From Mycobacterium arosiense ATCC BAA-1401 = DSM 45069 (GTDB lineage Bacteria > Actinomycetota > Actinomycetes > Mycobacteriales > Mycobacteriaceae): 64,000 nt of DNA. The translations under genes were made by a program, and so were the position numbers. Position 1 is the stretch's first letter, and every line of letters starts with the position of its first letter. Below the pieces are notes generated by a model. That model was not told the DNA's origin. It was given only the letters and a program-made list of their open reading frames with translations, and made no database searches. Shown here piece after piece: positions 35,555-43,757 of this stretch. Location of the stretch: assembly GCF_002086125.1 (NCBI RefSeq), contig NZ_MVHG01000010.1:37951-101950 (forward strand), given 5' to 3'.

Positions 35555-36364
35555 TCAGTGGGTCACGTCCGAGGTGGCGGCCATCGCCGCGCCGACGATC
35601 CCGGCGGTGTTGAGCAGGGCCGCGGCAACCACCGGGGTGCGGTTGGTCAGCAGCGGCACCCATTTGTCGGCCTTGCGGCTGATGCCGCCGCCCGCGATGA
35701 ACAGGTCCGGCCATACCGCGTTCTCGATGCTTGTCAGCACCCGGGTCACCTGCTTGGCCCACCTTTCGTAGGACCAGCCGTTCTTTTCCTTCACCGAAGA
35801 CGCCGCCCGCTGTTCGGCCTCCTTGCCGCCGACCTCGAGATGGCCGAACTCGGTGTTGGGAATCAGCGTCCCGTTGTGAATCACCGCCGAACCGATCCCC
35901 GTGCCGAAGGTCAGCAGCACCACCAGTCCCGACTGACCTTTGCCCGCCCCGTAGTGCTCCTCGGCCAGCCCGGCCGCGTCCGCGTCATTGAGCACGACGA
36001 CGTCCTGACCGTCCAGTTCGGCGCTGATGATGTCGCGCGCGTTGCTGCCGATCCACGCCTTGTCCACATTGGCCGCCGTCTGCACGACGCCGTGCGTGAC
36101 GACCCCGGGATAGGTCACCCCCAGCGGGCCGGTCCACCCGAACGCGTTGACCACCTCGGCGATGGTCTTGGCGACCGCCGAGGGCGTCGCGGGCTGCGGG
36201 GTCAGCAGCTTCACCCGCTCGCCGATCAGTTGCCCGGTGTCCATGTCGACGATCCCGCCCTTGATGCCGCTGCCGCCGACGTCGATGCCGAATCCGCGGC
36301 GCTGCGGCCTGCCGTCGCCGGCCGCGATGCCGGGCGTGTCCGTGGTCGAGTCGGTGCTGGTCAT
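35555..36364 (-). CDS. ppgK: Polyphosphate glucokinase PpgK
   Basis: PpgK phosphorylates glucose using polyphosphate or ATP. The 269-residue ROK-family protein has the phosphate-binding loop GIDVGGSGIKGGIVD at about residues 26-40, VLNDADAAGLAEEHYG, and LLTFGTGIGSAVI. A CGAGGAG ribosome binding site lies upstream. It precedes sigA on the same strand with about 180 nt between them. Confidence 0.95.
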   Translation of the reverse strand: MTSTDSTTDTPGIAAGDGRPQRRGFGIDVGGSGIKGGIVDMDTGQLIGERVKLLTPQPATPSAVAKTIAEVVNAFGWTGPLGVTYPGVVTHGVVQTAANVDKAWIGSNARDIISAELDGQDVVVLNDADAAGLAEEHYGAGKGQSGLVVLLTFGTGIGSAVIHNGTLIPNTEFGHLEVGGKEAEQRAASSVKEKNGWSYERWAKQVTRVLTSIENAVWPDLFIAGGGISRKADKWVPLLTNRTPVVAAALLNTAGIVGAAMAATSDVTH

Positions 36365-36465
36365 CGAATCTCCTCGGCGTCACTGGGCTGTCCGCTCACC
36401 TTAGCGCCGCGGCGGTGTGGCCCGTGGCGTCTGCGCGGCCCCGGCGACTGTGATCCGATAGACCG

Positions 36466-37353
36466 GTGATTCCTTCCGATGACGAGCTCGTAGGTCTGCG
36501 CTCGGTCGCCGAAAGCTTGGCCGCGGATGCCGCCGCATTCGTGAGGCGTCGGCGGACAGAGGTTTTCGGCGCCGAGTCGGGCGGCTTGCGCACCCCTGAC
36601 AGTGGCGCGGTGCGCGCGAAGAGCACCCCGACCGATCCGGTGACCGTCGTCGACACGGAGACGGAACGGCTGCTGCGCGACCGGCTGGCCGAATTACGGC
36701 CTGGGGACCCCATTCTCGGCGAGGAGGGCGGCGGTCCCGACGATGCCGGGGATTCGGCGGCCGCGCCCCCGGGAACGGTCACCTGGGTGCTCGACCCCAT
36801 CGACGGCACAGTGAATTTCGTCTACGGCATCCCCGCCTACGCCGTGTCGGTCGGCGCGCAGGTCGACGGCGAGTCGGTGGCCGGGGCGGTCGCCGACGTC
36901 GTCGGGAACCAGGTGTACTCGGCGGCGCTGGGACTCGGCGCGCATGTCACCGGCGCCGAAGGGACGCAGCCGCTGCAGAGCGCCGCCGTCGACGATCTGT
37001 CGATGGCGTTGCTGGGCACCGGTTTCGGCTATTCGCGGCAGCGCCGCGCGGCACAGGCGGCGCTGTTGGCGCGCATGCTGCCGGTGGTCCGCGACGTTCG
37101 TCGGATCGGCTCGGCCGCACTGGATCTGTGCATGGTCGCCTCGGGCCGGCTCGACGCCTTCTACGAACACGGTCTGCAGGTGTGGGATCGCGCCGCGGGT
37201 GCGCTGATCGCCGCGGAGGCGGGGGCCCGGGTGGTGTTGCCCGCGCCCGGCGTAACCGGGGCCGGCCTGGCGCTGGCCGCCGCGCCCGGAATCGCCGACG
37301 AACTGCTGGCCGTCCTGGAGCGCTTCAACGGCCTGGATCCGATTGTGGATTGA
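36466..37353 (+). CDS. suhB: Inositol-1-monophosphatase SuhB
   Basis: SuhB makes myo-inositol for phosphatidylinositol, mannosides and mycothiol. The 295-residue protein shows the Li+-sensitive phosphatase motifs: the metal-binding GEEGG, LDPIDGTVNFVYGIPAYAVSVG and VWDRAAGALIAAEAGA. It starts with GTG at 36466 and is divergent from ppgK. The sequence extends about five residues beyond the M. tuberculosis protein. Confidence 0.95.
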   Translation: MIPSDDELVGLRSVAESLAADAAAFVRRRRTEVFGAESGGLRTPDSGAVRAKSTPTDPVTVVDTETERLLRDRLAELRPGDPILGEEGGGPDDAGDSAAAPPGTVTWVLDPIDGTVNFVYGIPAYAVSVGAQVDGESVAGAVADVVGNQVYSAALGLGAHVTGAEGTQPLQSAAVDDLSMALLGTGFGYSRQRRAAQAALLARMLPVVRDVRRIGSAALDLCMVASGRLDAFYEHGLQVWDRAAGALIAAEAGARVVLPAPGVTGAGLALAAAPGIADELLAVLERFNGLDPIVD

Positions 37354-37362
37354 CCGCCCGCC

Positions 37363-38013
37363 TCAGCAGCTGCTGGCGTGAATCTTGGCCAGCAGCGTGG
37401 GATCTGAGGGTTCGGTGGCGCCGGGACGCAGGGTGGCGAGCACGGCGTCGATGTCGTCGTTGTGCGCCAGCGCGCTGAAGTCGGTGCCCAGGGACAGGTC
37501 GACGGAGTCGTCGGCGCGGTTGTCGTTGAACAGTTCGGTGCACGGCGCGACCAGCCACACGGCGGCCGCGGTGGCCTGTCCGGCGGTGCCAAAACGGATT
37601 TGGCCCTGACAGGTCAGCCGGGTCCCCGCATAGAGGGGGTCGTTGGCGGCGGTCGGTTGGGCGAAGCCGAGGTCTTTCATGGCGCCCGCGACGTCACCGG
37701 CCTGGCCGCCCCGGCCGCTTGCGTTGAGGACGCGGACCTTGGTGTCCGCCAGCTTGGCGGGCGTGACGTCCATCATCGCGCTGCGCGACACCTGCTCGCC
37801 GAGCTGGGCCGGCGCCGAACCGGCCGACTGCGGCGGGGGATTGCACACCGCGGCCTCGTGCACCTTGGCGGGCCGTGTCAGCGCGATCGTCCAGATGACG
37901 CCGGTGGCCACCGCGAGCAGTATCGCCACGATGATGGCGGGCCGGGGGTTACGGCGCCGAAAAGGCCGACCGTGCTTGTCAAACGCTGTACCCTCGGTGA
38001 TTTGCGTGACCAC
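37363..38013 (-). CDS. cei: Envelope integrity protein Cei (LytR C-terminal domain)
   Basis: The 216-residue protein has one membrane helix (residues 26-48) after a basic cytoplasmic start, and an external LytR_C domain (KVRVLNASGRGGQAGDVAGAMKDLG). Three cysteines in the external part could form disulfides. Rv2700/Cei in M. tuberculosis supports envelope integrity and virulence. Its start faces a CRP-like site 65-80 nt upstream. Confidence 0.92.
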   Translation of the reverse strand: MVTQITEGTAFDKHGRPFRRRNPRPAIIVAILLAVATGVIWTIALTRPAKVHEAAVCNPPPQSAGSAPAQLGEQVSRSAMMDVTPAKLADTKVRVLNASGRGGQAGDVAGAMKDLGFAQPTAANDPLYAGTRLTCQGQIRFGTAGQATAAAVWLVAPCTELFNDNRADDSVDLSLGTDFSALAHNDDIDAVLATLRPGATEPSDPTLLAKIHASSC

Positions 38014-38077
38014 AAATGCACTCTAGCGGCACGCTAAACCCACTGTTCAAAGGCAAGCGCAAGGGTAAAAATGGCGT

Positions 38078-38093
38078 TGTGATGTAAATCACA
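38078..38093. promoter_or_regulatory. CRP (Rv3676-type) binding site between cei and the DUF4193 gene
   Basis: TGTGATGTAAATCACA is a perfect TGTGA-N6-TCACA palindrome. It lies 65 bp from the cei start and 114 bp from the DUF4193 start, so it may act on either or both divergent genes. Confidence 0.8.
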
Positions 38094-38206
38094 CCTTAAG
38101 GGACCGCGATACGGGCACGAATCATTTGGTGGATGCGTTCGACGCTGGTACAAAGCGATGCTTGGACATCGCGGGCATAAAGAGGCAATAGGGCAGGGGA
38201 AGAGAT

Positions 38207-38509
38207 ATGCCTACCGACTACGACGCTCCACGGCGCACCGAAACCGACGACGTTTCGGAGGATTCGCTGGAGGAGCTCAAAGCGCGACGGAACGAGGCGG
38301 CTTCGGCCGTCGTCGACGTCGACGAATCTGAATCCGCTGAGAACTTTGAACTGCCGGGTGCCGACTTGTCCGGGGAAGAACTGTCGGTGCGCGTGATTCC
38401 GAAGCAAGCTGACGAGTTCACCTGCTCGAGCTGCTTTTTGGTGCAACACCGCAGTCGGCTGGCCAGCGAGAAGAACGGCGTGATGATCTGTACCGACTGC
38501 GCGGCCTGA
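38207..38509 (+). CDS. DUF4193 zinc-ribbon protein, Rv2699c homologue
   Basis: This 100-residue protein has an acidic first half and a C-terminal zinc ribbon with FTCSSC and MICTDCAA (two CxxC pairs about 24 residues apart). The family is conserved in actinobacteria, and the homologue is reported essential in M. tuberculosis, with features shared with RNA polymerase-associated proteins. A GGGGAAGAG site precedes the ATG. Confidence 0.9.
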   Translation: MPTDYDAPRRTETDDVSEDSLEELKARRNEAASAVVDVDESESAENFELPGADLSGEELSVRVIPKQADEFTCSSCFLVQHRSRLASEKNGVMICTDCAA

Positions 38510-38518
38510 TAGCTGCAC

Positions 38519-39004
38519 TTACCGTGTCAGGGCCGACAGCACCCGCTCGGGGTGACGGCAGCTCACCAGCCAGTACGGTGTCGGATCGTCCGGGTCGTCG
38601 AGTACGACCAGGACCATCGGGCCCACCCATGCCCTGTGCAGGACGTACGCGGCCGGGTCGAGCTGGCGGCCCAGCGCCGCGGACTTGGCCGACGGCGCTA
38701 TCGGCGCGGATCGGGCGATCACTGTGACCGGCAGGTGCGCCTGGCCGGCCCACAGCTGCACTTCGCCGGGCGCGGTCGGGTCGGCGGTCACCCGGATCTC
38801 GATGCGGCCCAGCCACACCAGCGCCGCGGCCGCCACCGCGAACAGCGTCGCGTACGGCCACCAGGCCGACTGGCGGGTGACGCCCATGTTGAATTCGAAA
38901 GCGATGATGCCCGCGAGCGCGAAGGCCGGTGGCCACCACCACCACGGAACCCACAATCGTTCGCGATACCGCACGTTGTGCGGCGCGACGCGCGTATCGG
39001 ACAC
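38519..39004 (-). CDS. DUF3093 membrane protein, Rv2698 homologue
   Basis: The 161-residue protein has the DUF3093 signature [12 protein letters not shown] followed by two membrane helices (about 20-38 and 47-66), then a soluble beta-rich domain ending in [17 protein letters not shown] at 39004 gives exactly the length recalled for Rv2698. It is divergent from dut, with starts 25 bp apart. The function is unknown. Confidence 0.85.
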   Translation of the reverse strand: MSDTRVAPHNVRYRERLWVPWWWWPPAFALAGIIAFEFNMGVTRQSAWWPYATLFAVAAAALVWLGRIEIRVTADPTAPGEVQLWAGQAHLPVTVIARSAPIAPSAKSAALGRQLDPAAYVLHRAWVGPMVLVVLDDPDDPTPYWLVSCRHPERVLSALTR

Positions 39005-39029
39005 GCAGTCAAGGGTAATCTGTGCCCCC

Positions 39030-39494
39030 GTGTCGACCAGTCTGGCCATCGTCCGCCTTGACCCCGAGCTTCCGCTGCCCGGCCGCGCCCACGAAGGCGA
39101 CGCCGGGATCGATCTCTACAGCGCCGAAGACGTCAGACTCGAGCCGGGGCGCCGCGCCCTGGTGCGAACGGGGGTCGCGGTCGCCATCCCGTTCGGCATG
39201 GTCGGCTTGGTGCACCCACGGTCGGGATTGGCTGCGCGAGTGGGACTTTCAATCGTCAACAGCCCGGGCACCATCGACGCGGGCTATCGCGGCGAGATCA
39301 AGGTCGCGCTGATCAACCTGGATCCGACCGAGCCGATCGTGGTGCACCGCGGCGATCGCATCGCCCAGTTGCTGGTGCAGCGAGTCGAATTGGTGGAGTT
39401 GGTCGAGGTGGCGTCGTTCGACGAGGCCGGGCTGGCCGAAACATCCCGTGGCGATGGCGGTCACGGTTCCTCCGGCGGACATGCGAGTTTGTGA
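39030..39494 (+). CDS. dut: dUTP pyrophosphatase Dut
   Basis: Dut hydrolyses dUTP to dUMP, preventing uracil misincorporation. The 154-residue trimeric enzyme has the five motifs: [42 protein letters not shown] and the glycine-rich GGHGSSGG at the C-terminus. A TAATCT box lies 8 nt before the GTG start, so the mRNA is probably leaderless. Confidence 0.97.
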   Translation: MSTSLAIVRLDPELPLPGRAHEGDAGIDLYSAEDVRLEPGRRALVRTGVAVAIPFGMVGLVHPRSGLAARVGLSIVNSPGTIDAGYRGEIKVALINLDPTEPIVVHRGDRIAQLLVQRVELVELVEVASFDEAGLAETSRGDGGHGSSGGHASL

Positions 39495-39579
39495 TGTGCC
39501 GGCGACCATGCAGAGCAAAAGCGATGAGGGGGTACCTCCTGCTTGCGGGGGAAACTTGCGGGGGAAAGGAGCGGCGCTG

Positions 39580-40341
39580 ATGGCTGCATTCGGTAGGCGC
39601 ACACCCAAAGACGACGACGCCTCGAGCGCCGACATCCCGGCGGCGGACAAGGTGGCGGCCCCTGACGCCGACGAGCCGGCCCCCGAGGAGCTCGAGGGAC
39701 CGTTCGACATCGAGGACTTCGACGACCCGGCGGTCGCGGAGCTGGCCCGCCTCGACTTGGGCTCGGTGCTGATTCCGATGCCGGAGGCCGGGCAGCTGCA
39801 GGTCGAGCTGACCGAAACCGGTGTGCCGAGCGCGGTCTGGGTCGTCACGCCCAACGGTCGGTTCACCATCGCCGCCTATGCCGCGCCCAAGACGGGCGGC
39901 CTGTGGCGTGAAGTGGCGAGCGAGCTCGCCGAATCGCTGCGCAACGACTCGGCCCAGGTGAGCATCAAGGACGGCCCCTGGGGCCGCGAGGTGGTGGGCA
40001 CCGCCGCCGGCGTCGTGCGTTTCATCGGCGTCGACGGCTATCGCTGGATGATCCGCTGCGTCATCAACGGTCCGCACGAGACGATGGAAGCCTTGGAGCA
40101 GGAGGCGCGAGCGGCCTTGGCGGACACCGTGGTTCGGCGCGGCGACACCCCGCTTCCGGTGCGCACGCCGCTGACCGTGCAGCTGCCCGAGCCCATGGCT
40201 CAGCAGCTGCGCGAAGCCGCCGCGCAGCAGGCAGCGGCGCAGCAGGCCGAGGGGCAGCAGGCACCGCCCAACGAGCCGGCCGCGCGCCGCAGCGTCGACG
40301 GGTCGGCCATGCAGCAGTTGCGCACGACCACCGGCGGGTAG
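39580..40341 (+). CDS. DUF3710 protein, Rv2696c homologue
   Basis: The 253-residue protein carries the DUF3710 domain: GPFDIEDFDD, LDLGSVLIPMPEAGQLQVEL, DGPWGREVVGT and VRFIGVDGYRWMIRCVINGP. The N-terminus is acidic and the C-terminus is rich in Gln/Ala (about 70 residues of low complexity). The ATG at 39580 has an AAAGGAG site 8 nt upstream. The family, located next to dut, has no known biochemical role. Confidence 0.88.
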   Translation: MAAFGRRTPKDDDASSADIPAADKVAAPDADEPAPEELEGPFDIEDFDDPAVAELARLDLGSVLIPMPEAGQLQVELTETGVPSAVWVVTPNGRFTIAAYAAPKTGGLWREVASELAESLRNDSAQVSIKDGPWGREVVGTAAGVVRFIGVDGYRWMIRCVINGPHETMEALEQEARAALADTVVRRGDTPLPVRTPLTVQLPEPMAQQLREAAAQQAAAQQAEGQQAPPNEPAARRSVDGSAMQQLRTTTGG

Positions 40342-40344
40342 CGG

Positions 40345-41043
40345 CTACAGTTCGGCCAGCGCGCGCAGGCAGGCCGCGCCCAGGGCGGCGGGATCGGCCC
40401 CGATCTGGTCGAGCGTCACCGTCCGCAACGCCGCGCGCGGCGCCGCGGCGACCCAGTCGATCCCGGCCTGCAACGGGTGGATCGGATCGTCGACCGCCGA
40501 CGCCACCCCCAGCGGCGCGGCCAGCCCGGCCAGTTCGTCGCAGCTCGGCGCGACATAGGCGGCCGCTTCCTCCATGGCGTCGGGCAGGTGTGGCCATTGG
40601 GCTCCCCACGACCGGGTGAGCTCGTCGGCCAGCCACGGCGGGCTGGACGCCCGCATCTGGGTCGTGGTGGCCGCCAACCCGGCGGCGCGCAACTGTGACG
40701 CCGAATACCGCGCCGCAAGGGCCGCGGGCGCCGCGCCGGGCGCGCCCGCCCAGGCCGGCAGTGCGGCCAGCACCGCGACCGTCCGGTCGGGGTGGGCCAA
40801 CGCCCAGGCGGCCGCCACCGCGGCGCCGATCGAGACCCCGCCCACCGCGATCGCCCGCCCGTGCGCCGCGCCGTCCAACGCCGCCAGATAGCCCTCGATC
40901 AACCGGTCGGGCCGCGGCGCCGGGGTCACCAGCACCGCCCCGACCTCCGCTAAGGGCCGGGAAAACGCGCGGTGAACGTAGTCGTCGTCGGAGCCGGTTC
41001 CGGGCAACAACACCGTCGTGACACCGCGCAGATCGGCCACCAT
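40345..41043 (-). CDS. Alpha/beta hydrolase-fold protein, Rv2695 homologue
   Basis: The 232-residue alanine-rich protein begins TVLLPGTGSDDDYV and has a nucleophile-elbow-like GGVSIGAAVA around residue 70 (Ser in GVSIG). The later part is compatible with a compact alpha/beta hydrolase. Catalytic Asp and His are not clear. Its stop is 3 nt from that of the converging DUF3710 gene. Confidence 0.75.
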   Translation of the reverse strand: MVADLRGVTTVLLPGTGSDDDYVHRAFSRPLAEVGAVLVTPAPRPDRLIEGYLAALDGAAHGRAIAVGGVSIGAAVAAAWALAHPDRTVAVLAALPAWAGAPGAAPAALAARYSASQLRAAGLAATTTQMRASSPPWLADELTRSWGAQWPHLPDAMEEAAAYVAPSCDELAGLAAPLGVASAVDDPIHPLQAGIDWVAAAPRAALRTVTLDQIGADPAALGAACLRALAEL

Positions 41044-41181
41044 CTCTAGATAGTGCCCCGCCGTTCATGTGCCCTCCAACACGAGGTTTGAGTCGGTTGG
41101 CGCTGGGGAACCAAGAGGTCTACGGTGTCCGTTGGCATAAATGGAAGCATCGAGGCTTATCAGCATTTGTCAGGAGTGGCC

Positions 41182-41550
41182 ATGGGGGCCCAAGGGTATC
41201 TGCGCCGGCTCACCCGTCGGTTGACGGAGGATCCGGAGCAACTCGATTCGGAGGAACTGTCCGACGAGGTCGCAAGCACCGGCGCGCAGCGCGCGATTGA
41301 TTGCCAGCGGGGCCAAGAGGTCACGATGGTGGGCACGCTGCGCAGCGTCGAGTGCAACGGCAGGGCCTGCTCCGGCGGCGTACGCGCGGAATTGTTCGAC
41401 GGCAGCGACACCGTCACGCTGGTGTGGCTGGGCCAGCGCCGCATCCCCGGCATTGACTCGGGCCGCACCTTGCGGGTGCGTGGACGCCTCGGCAAGCTGG
41501 AGAACGGTAACAAGGCGATCTACAACCCGCACTACGAAATTCAGCGGTGA
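41182..41550 (+). CDS. OB-fold nucleic-acid-binding protein, Rv2694c homologue
   Basis: The 122-residue protein has an OB-fold core with VTMVGTLRSVE, ELFDGSDTVTLVWLGQRRIPGI and LRVRGRL, typical of tRNA anticodon-binding or RecG-like wedge domains. The ATG at 41182 follows an AGGAG site and gives the known length; an upstream in-frame ATG at 41125 has no such site. The stop overlaps the next gene's start (GTGA). Confidence 0.88.
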   Translation: MGAQGYLRRLTRRLTEDPEQLDSEELSDEVASTGAQRAIDCQRGQEVTMVGTLRSVECNGRACSGGVRAELFDGSDTVTLVWLGQRRIPGIDSGRTLRVRGRLGKLENGNKAIYNPHYEIQR

Positions 41551-42260
41551 CTGATCCCGAAGATCCGGGGGCAACCCCGCCGGGGTCGGGCACGTCCGAA
41601 CGAATGAGCACCAGCCGCATCAGCCCCGAACGCCTGCTGGCCCAGGCAGGCGGGGTCAGCGGTGTCATCTATTCGTCGCTTCCGGTGGTGGTCTTCGTCA
41701 TCGCCTCGAGCGTGTGGGGACTGGTTCCCGCGATCGTGGCCGCGCTGGGTGTGGCCGCGCTGATCCTGGTGTGGCGGCTCATTCGCCGCGACTCCCCACA
41801 GCCGGCCTTCTCGGGCTTCTTCGGGGTCGCGCTGTGCGCGCTGATCGCCTACGTGTTGGGCGAGTCCAAGGGCTACTTTTTGCTGGGCATCTGGATGTCG
41901 CTGGTGTGGGCGGTGGTTTTCGCGGCATCGGTGCTCGTCCGCCGGCCCCTGGTGGGTTACGCGTGGAGCTGGGCCACCGGGCGGGGCGACCGCTGGCGCG
42001 AGGTGCCGCGGGCCGTCTACGCCTTCGACGTCGCGACGGTGGGTTGGGTGCTGGTGTTCACCGCGCGGTTCGTGGTGCAGGGGCTGCTGTATGACGCCGA
42101 CCGGACCGGTTGGCTGGCGGCGGCGCGGATCGGGATGGGCTGGCCGCTGACCGCGCTGGCCGCGCTGGCCACGTACGCGGCGATCAAGTCGGCGCAGCGG
42201 GCCATCGCCGCAGCCGATGCTCCCGCGGTCGAAATGGAGCGCGGCGCCGTCAGCGACTGA
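41547..42260 (+). CDS. DUF3159 membrane protein, Rv2693c homologue
   Basis: The 237-residue protein has five or six hydrophobic helices and matches the DUF3159 family (LAQAGGVSGVIYSSLPVVVF, then SPQPAFSGFFGVALCALIAY). The GTG at 41547 overlaps the previous stop; ATG 41604 would give a shorter form that starts close to the conserved part. Function is unknown. It is convergent with the TrkA-type genes. Confidence 0.85.
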   Translation: MTDPEDPGATPPGSGTSERMSTSRISPERLLAQAGGVSGVIYSSLPVVVFVIASSVWGLVPAIVAALGVAALILVWRLIRRDSPQPAFSGFFGVALCALIAYVLGESKGYFLLGIWMSLVWAVVFAASVLVRRPLVGYAWSWATGRGDRWREVPRAVYAFDVATVGWVLVFTARFVVQGLLYDADRTGWLAAARIGMGWPLTALAALATYAAIKSAQRAIAAADAPAVEMERGAVSD

Positions 42261-42938
42261 TCAGTTGCCGCCCGGGCTGTGGCTGCCCAGCAGCAGCTTC
42301 TGCAGCTCCTCTTCCGCCTCGGCGACGGCGACGAACAGCAGCTCGTCGCCGCCCTCCAGCGGCTCGTCCTCCTCGGGCACGATCACCCGCGGACCACGCA
42401 GGATCGTCACCAAGGAGGTGTCGCGCGGCAGTTGCAGCTTGCGCACCGGCTTGCCGCCCCACGGCGTGTCGTCGGGCAGGGTGATCTCGACGAGGTTCGC
42501 CTGGCCCTTGCGGAATTCCATCAGCCGCACCAGATCTCCGACCGCGACGGCCTCCTCGATGAGCGACGCCAGCATCCGCGGCGTCGATACCGCAACGTCG
42601 ACCCCCCAGGCGTCGGTGAACAGCCACTCGTTGCGGGGGTCGTTGACCCGGGCCACCACCCTCGGGACCGCGAACTCGGTTTTGGCCAGCAGGCTCAGCA
42701 CGACGTTGACCTTGTCATCACCCGTCGCGGCCACCACCACGTCGAACTCCTGCATCTGCACCGACTCCAGCAGGCTCAGTTCGCACGCGTCGCCCAGCCG
42801 CCAGTGCGCGGCCGGGATGGCGTCGACGTCGACGTGATCGGGGTTGCGTTCGATGAGCGTCACATCGTGGCCGTTGGCGATGAGTTCCCGAGTGACCGAG
42901 CGCCCGACCGCGCCTGCGCCGGCGACAGCTACTTTCAT
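42261..42938 (-). CDS. ceoC: TrkA-type potassium-transport regulatory protein CeoC (TrkB)
   Basis: The 225-residue protein has an N-terminal RCK domain (VAGAGAVGRSVTRELIANGHDVTLIER, NAD-binding) and a C-terminal RCK_C half ending in DELLFVAVAEAEEELQKLL. Such subunits gate Trk/Ktr K+ channels according to NAD(H) or ATP. A GAGGAG site precedes the ATG. It follows ceoB by 37 nt and is the second gene of a pair. Confidence 0.9.
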   Translation of the reverse strand: MKVAVAGAGAVGRSVTRELIANGHDVTLIERNPDHVDVDAIPAAHWRLGDACELSLLESVQMQEFDVVVAATGDDKVNVVLSLLAKTEFAVPRVVARVNDPRNEWLFTDAWGVDVAVSTPRMLASLIEEAVAVGDLVRLMEFRKGQANLVEITLPDDTPWGGKPVRKLQLPRDTSLVTILRGPRVIVPEEDEPLEGGDELLFVAVAEAEEELQKLLLGSHSPGGN

Positions 42939-42975
42939 CGGCGCCGCTCCTCAACAAGGTGTTCGCTCGAAGTCA

Positions 42976-43641
42976 TCACAGATCTTCACTGGGCGGTAGC
43001 GCGGCGATGGCCACGGCCTCGGCGGCGCGCCCGGAGATCGCGGCGACATAAACCTGGTCGCCGGCCTGGATCACCGACTTGGGCTCCGGCAACACCCCGG
43101 CGCCGAACCGGATCAGGAACGCGACCCGGGCGCCGGTGGCCTGCTCGAGGTCGGTGACCCGGTGCCCGATCCAGTCCTCGTGCAAGACGACCTCGGACAC
43201 GGCGACGGTGCCGGTCGGATCGCGCCACTTGGCCGTCTCCGTTTCGCGCAGCAACGCGTTGAGCAGGCGGTCGGTGGTCCAGGGCACGGTCGCGATGGTG
43301 GGAATGCCCAGTCGTTCGTAGACCTCGGCGCGCTTGGCGTCGTAGATGCGGGCCACGACTCGCTTCACGCCGAAGGTCTCCCGCGCCAGTCGCGCCGAGA
43401 TGATGTTGGAGTTGTCGCCGGACGACACCGCGGCGAACGCGTCGGCTTCGTCGATGCGGGCCCTCAGCAGCACGTCCCGGTCGAATCCCTGGCCCAGCAC
43501 CCGCTCGCCGGCGTATTCCGGGCTGAGCCGGTTGAAGGCGGTGCTGTCCCGGTCGATGACCGCGACGTCGTGGCCGATGCGGGATAACCCGTCGGCGACC
43601 GATGAACCGACCCGGCCGCAGCCCATCACCACTACTCGCAA
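42976..43641 (-). CDS. ceoB: TrkA-type potassium-transport regulatory protein CeoB (TrkA)
   Basis: The 221-residue paralogue of the downstream gene has the RCK N-terminal motif VVVMGCGRVGSSVADGLSRIGHDVAVIDRD and a C-terminal RCK_C domain. The start is a TTG at 43641, supported by a GAGAGGA site 8 nt upstream; the M. tuberculosis gene uses ATG at this place. Its role is control of K+ uptake with CeoC. The membrane partner is not in this window. Confidence 0.9.
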   Translation of the reverse strand: MRVVVMGCGRVGSSVADGLSRIGHDVAVIDRDSTAFNRLSPEYAGERVLGQGFDRDVLLRARIDEADAFAAVSSGDNSNIISARLARETFGVKRVVARIYDAKRAEVYERLGIPTIATVPWTTDRLLNALLRETETAKWRDPTGTVAVSEVVLHEDWIGHRVTDLEQATGARVAFLIRFGAGVLPEPKSVIQAGDQVYVAAISGRAAEAVAIAALPPSEDL

Positions 43642-43757
43642 CTTCTGAGTCCTCTCGGCCGCGTCACCGGCAACCCACGTCGGCCAGCCGTTTCGGTCGG
43701 CGAACATTCTCCTACGAACGCTACCGCCAAACCCGTCTGGGCTTACTCTTGGCTCTC

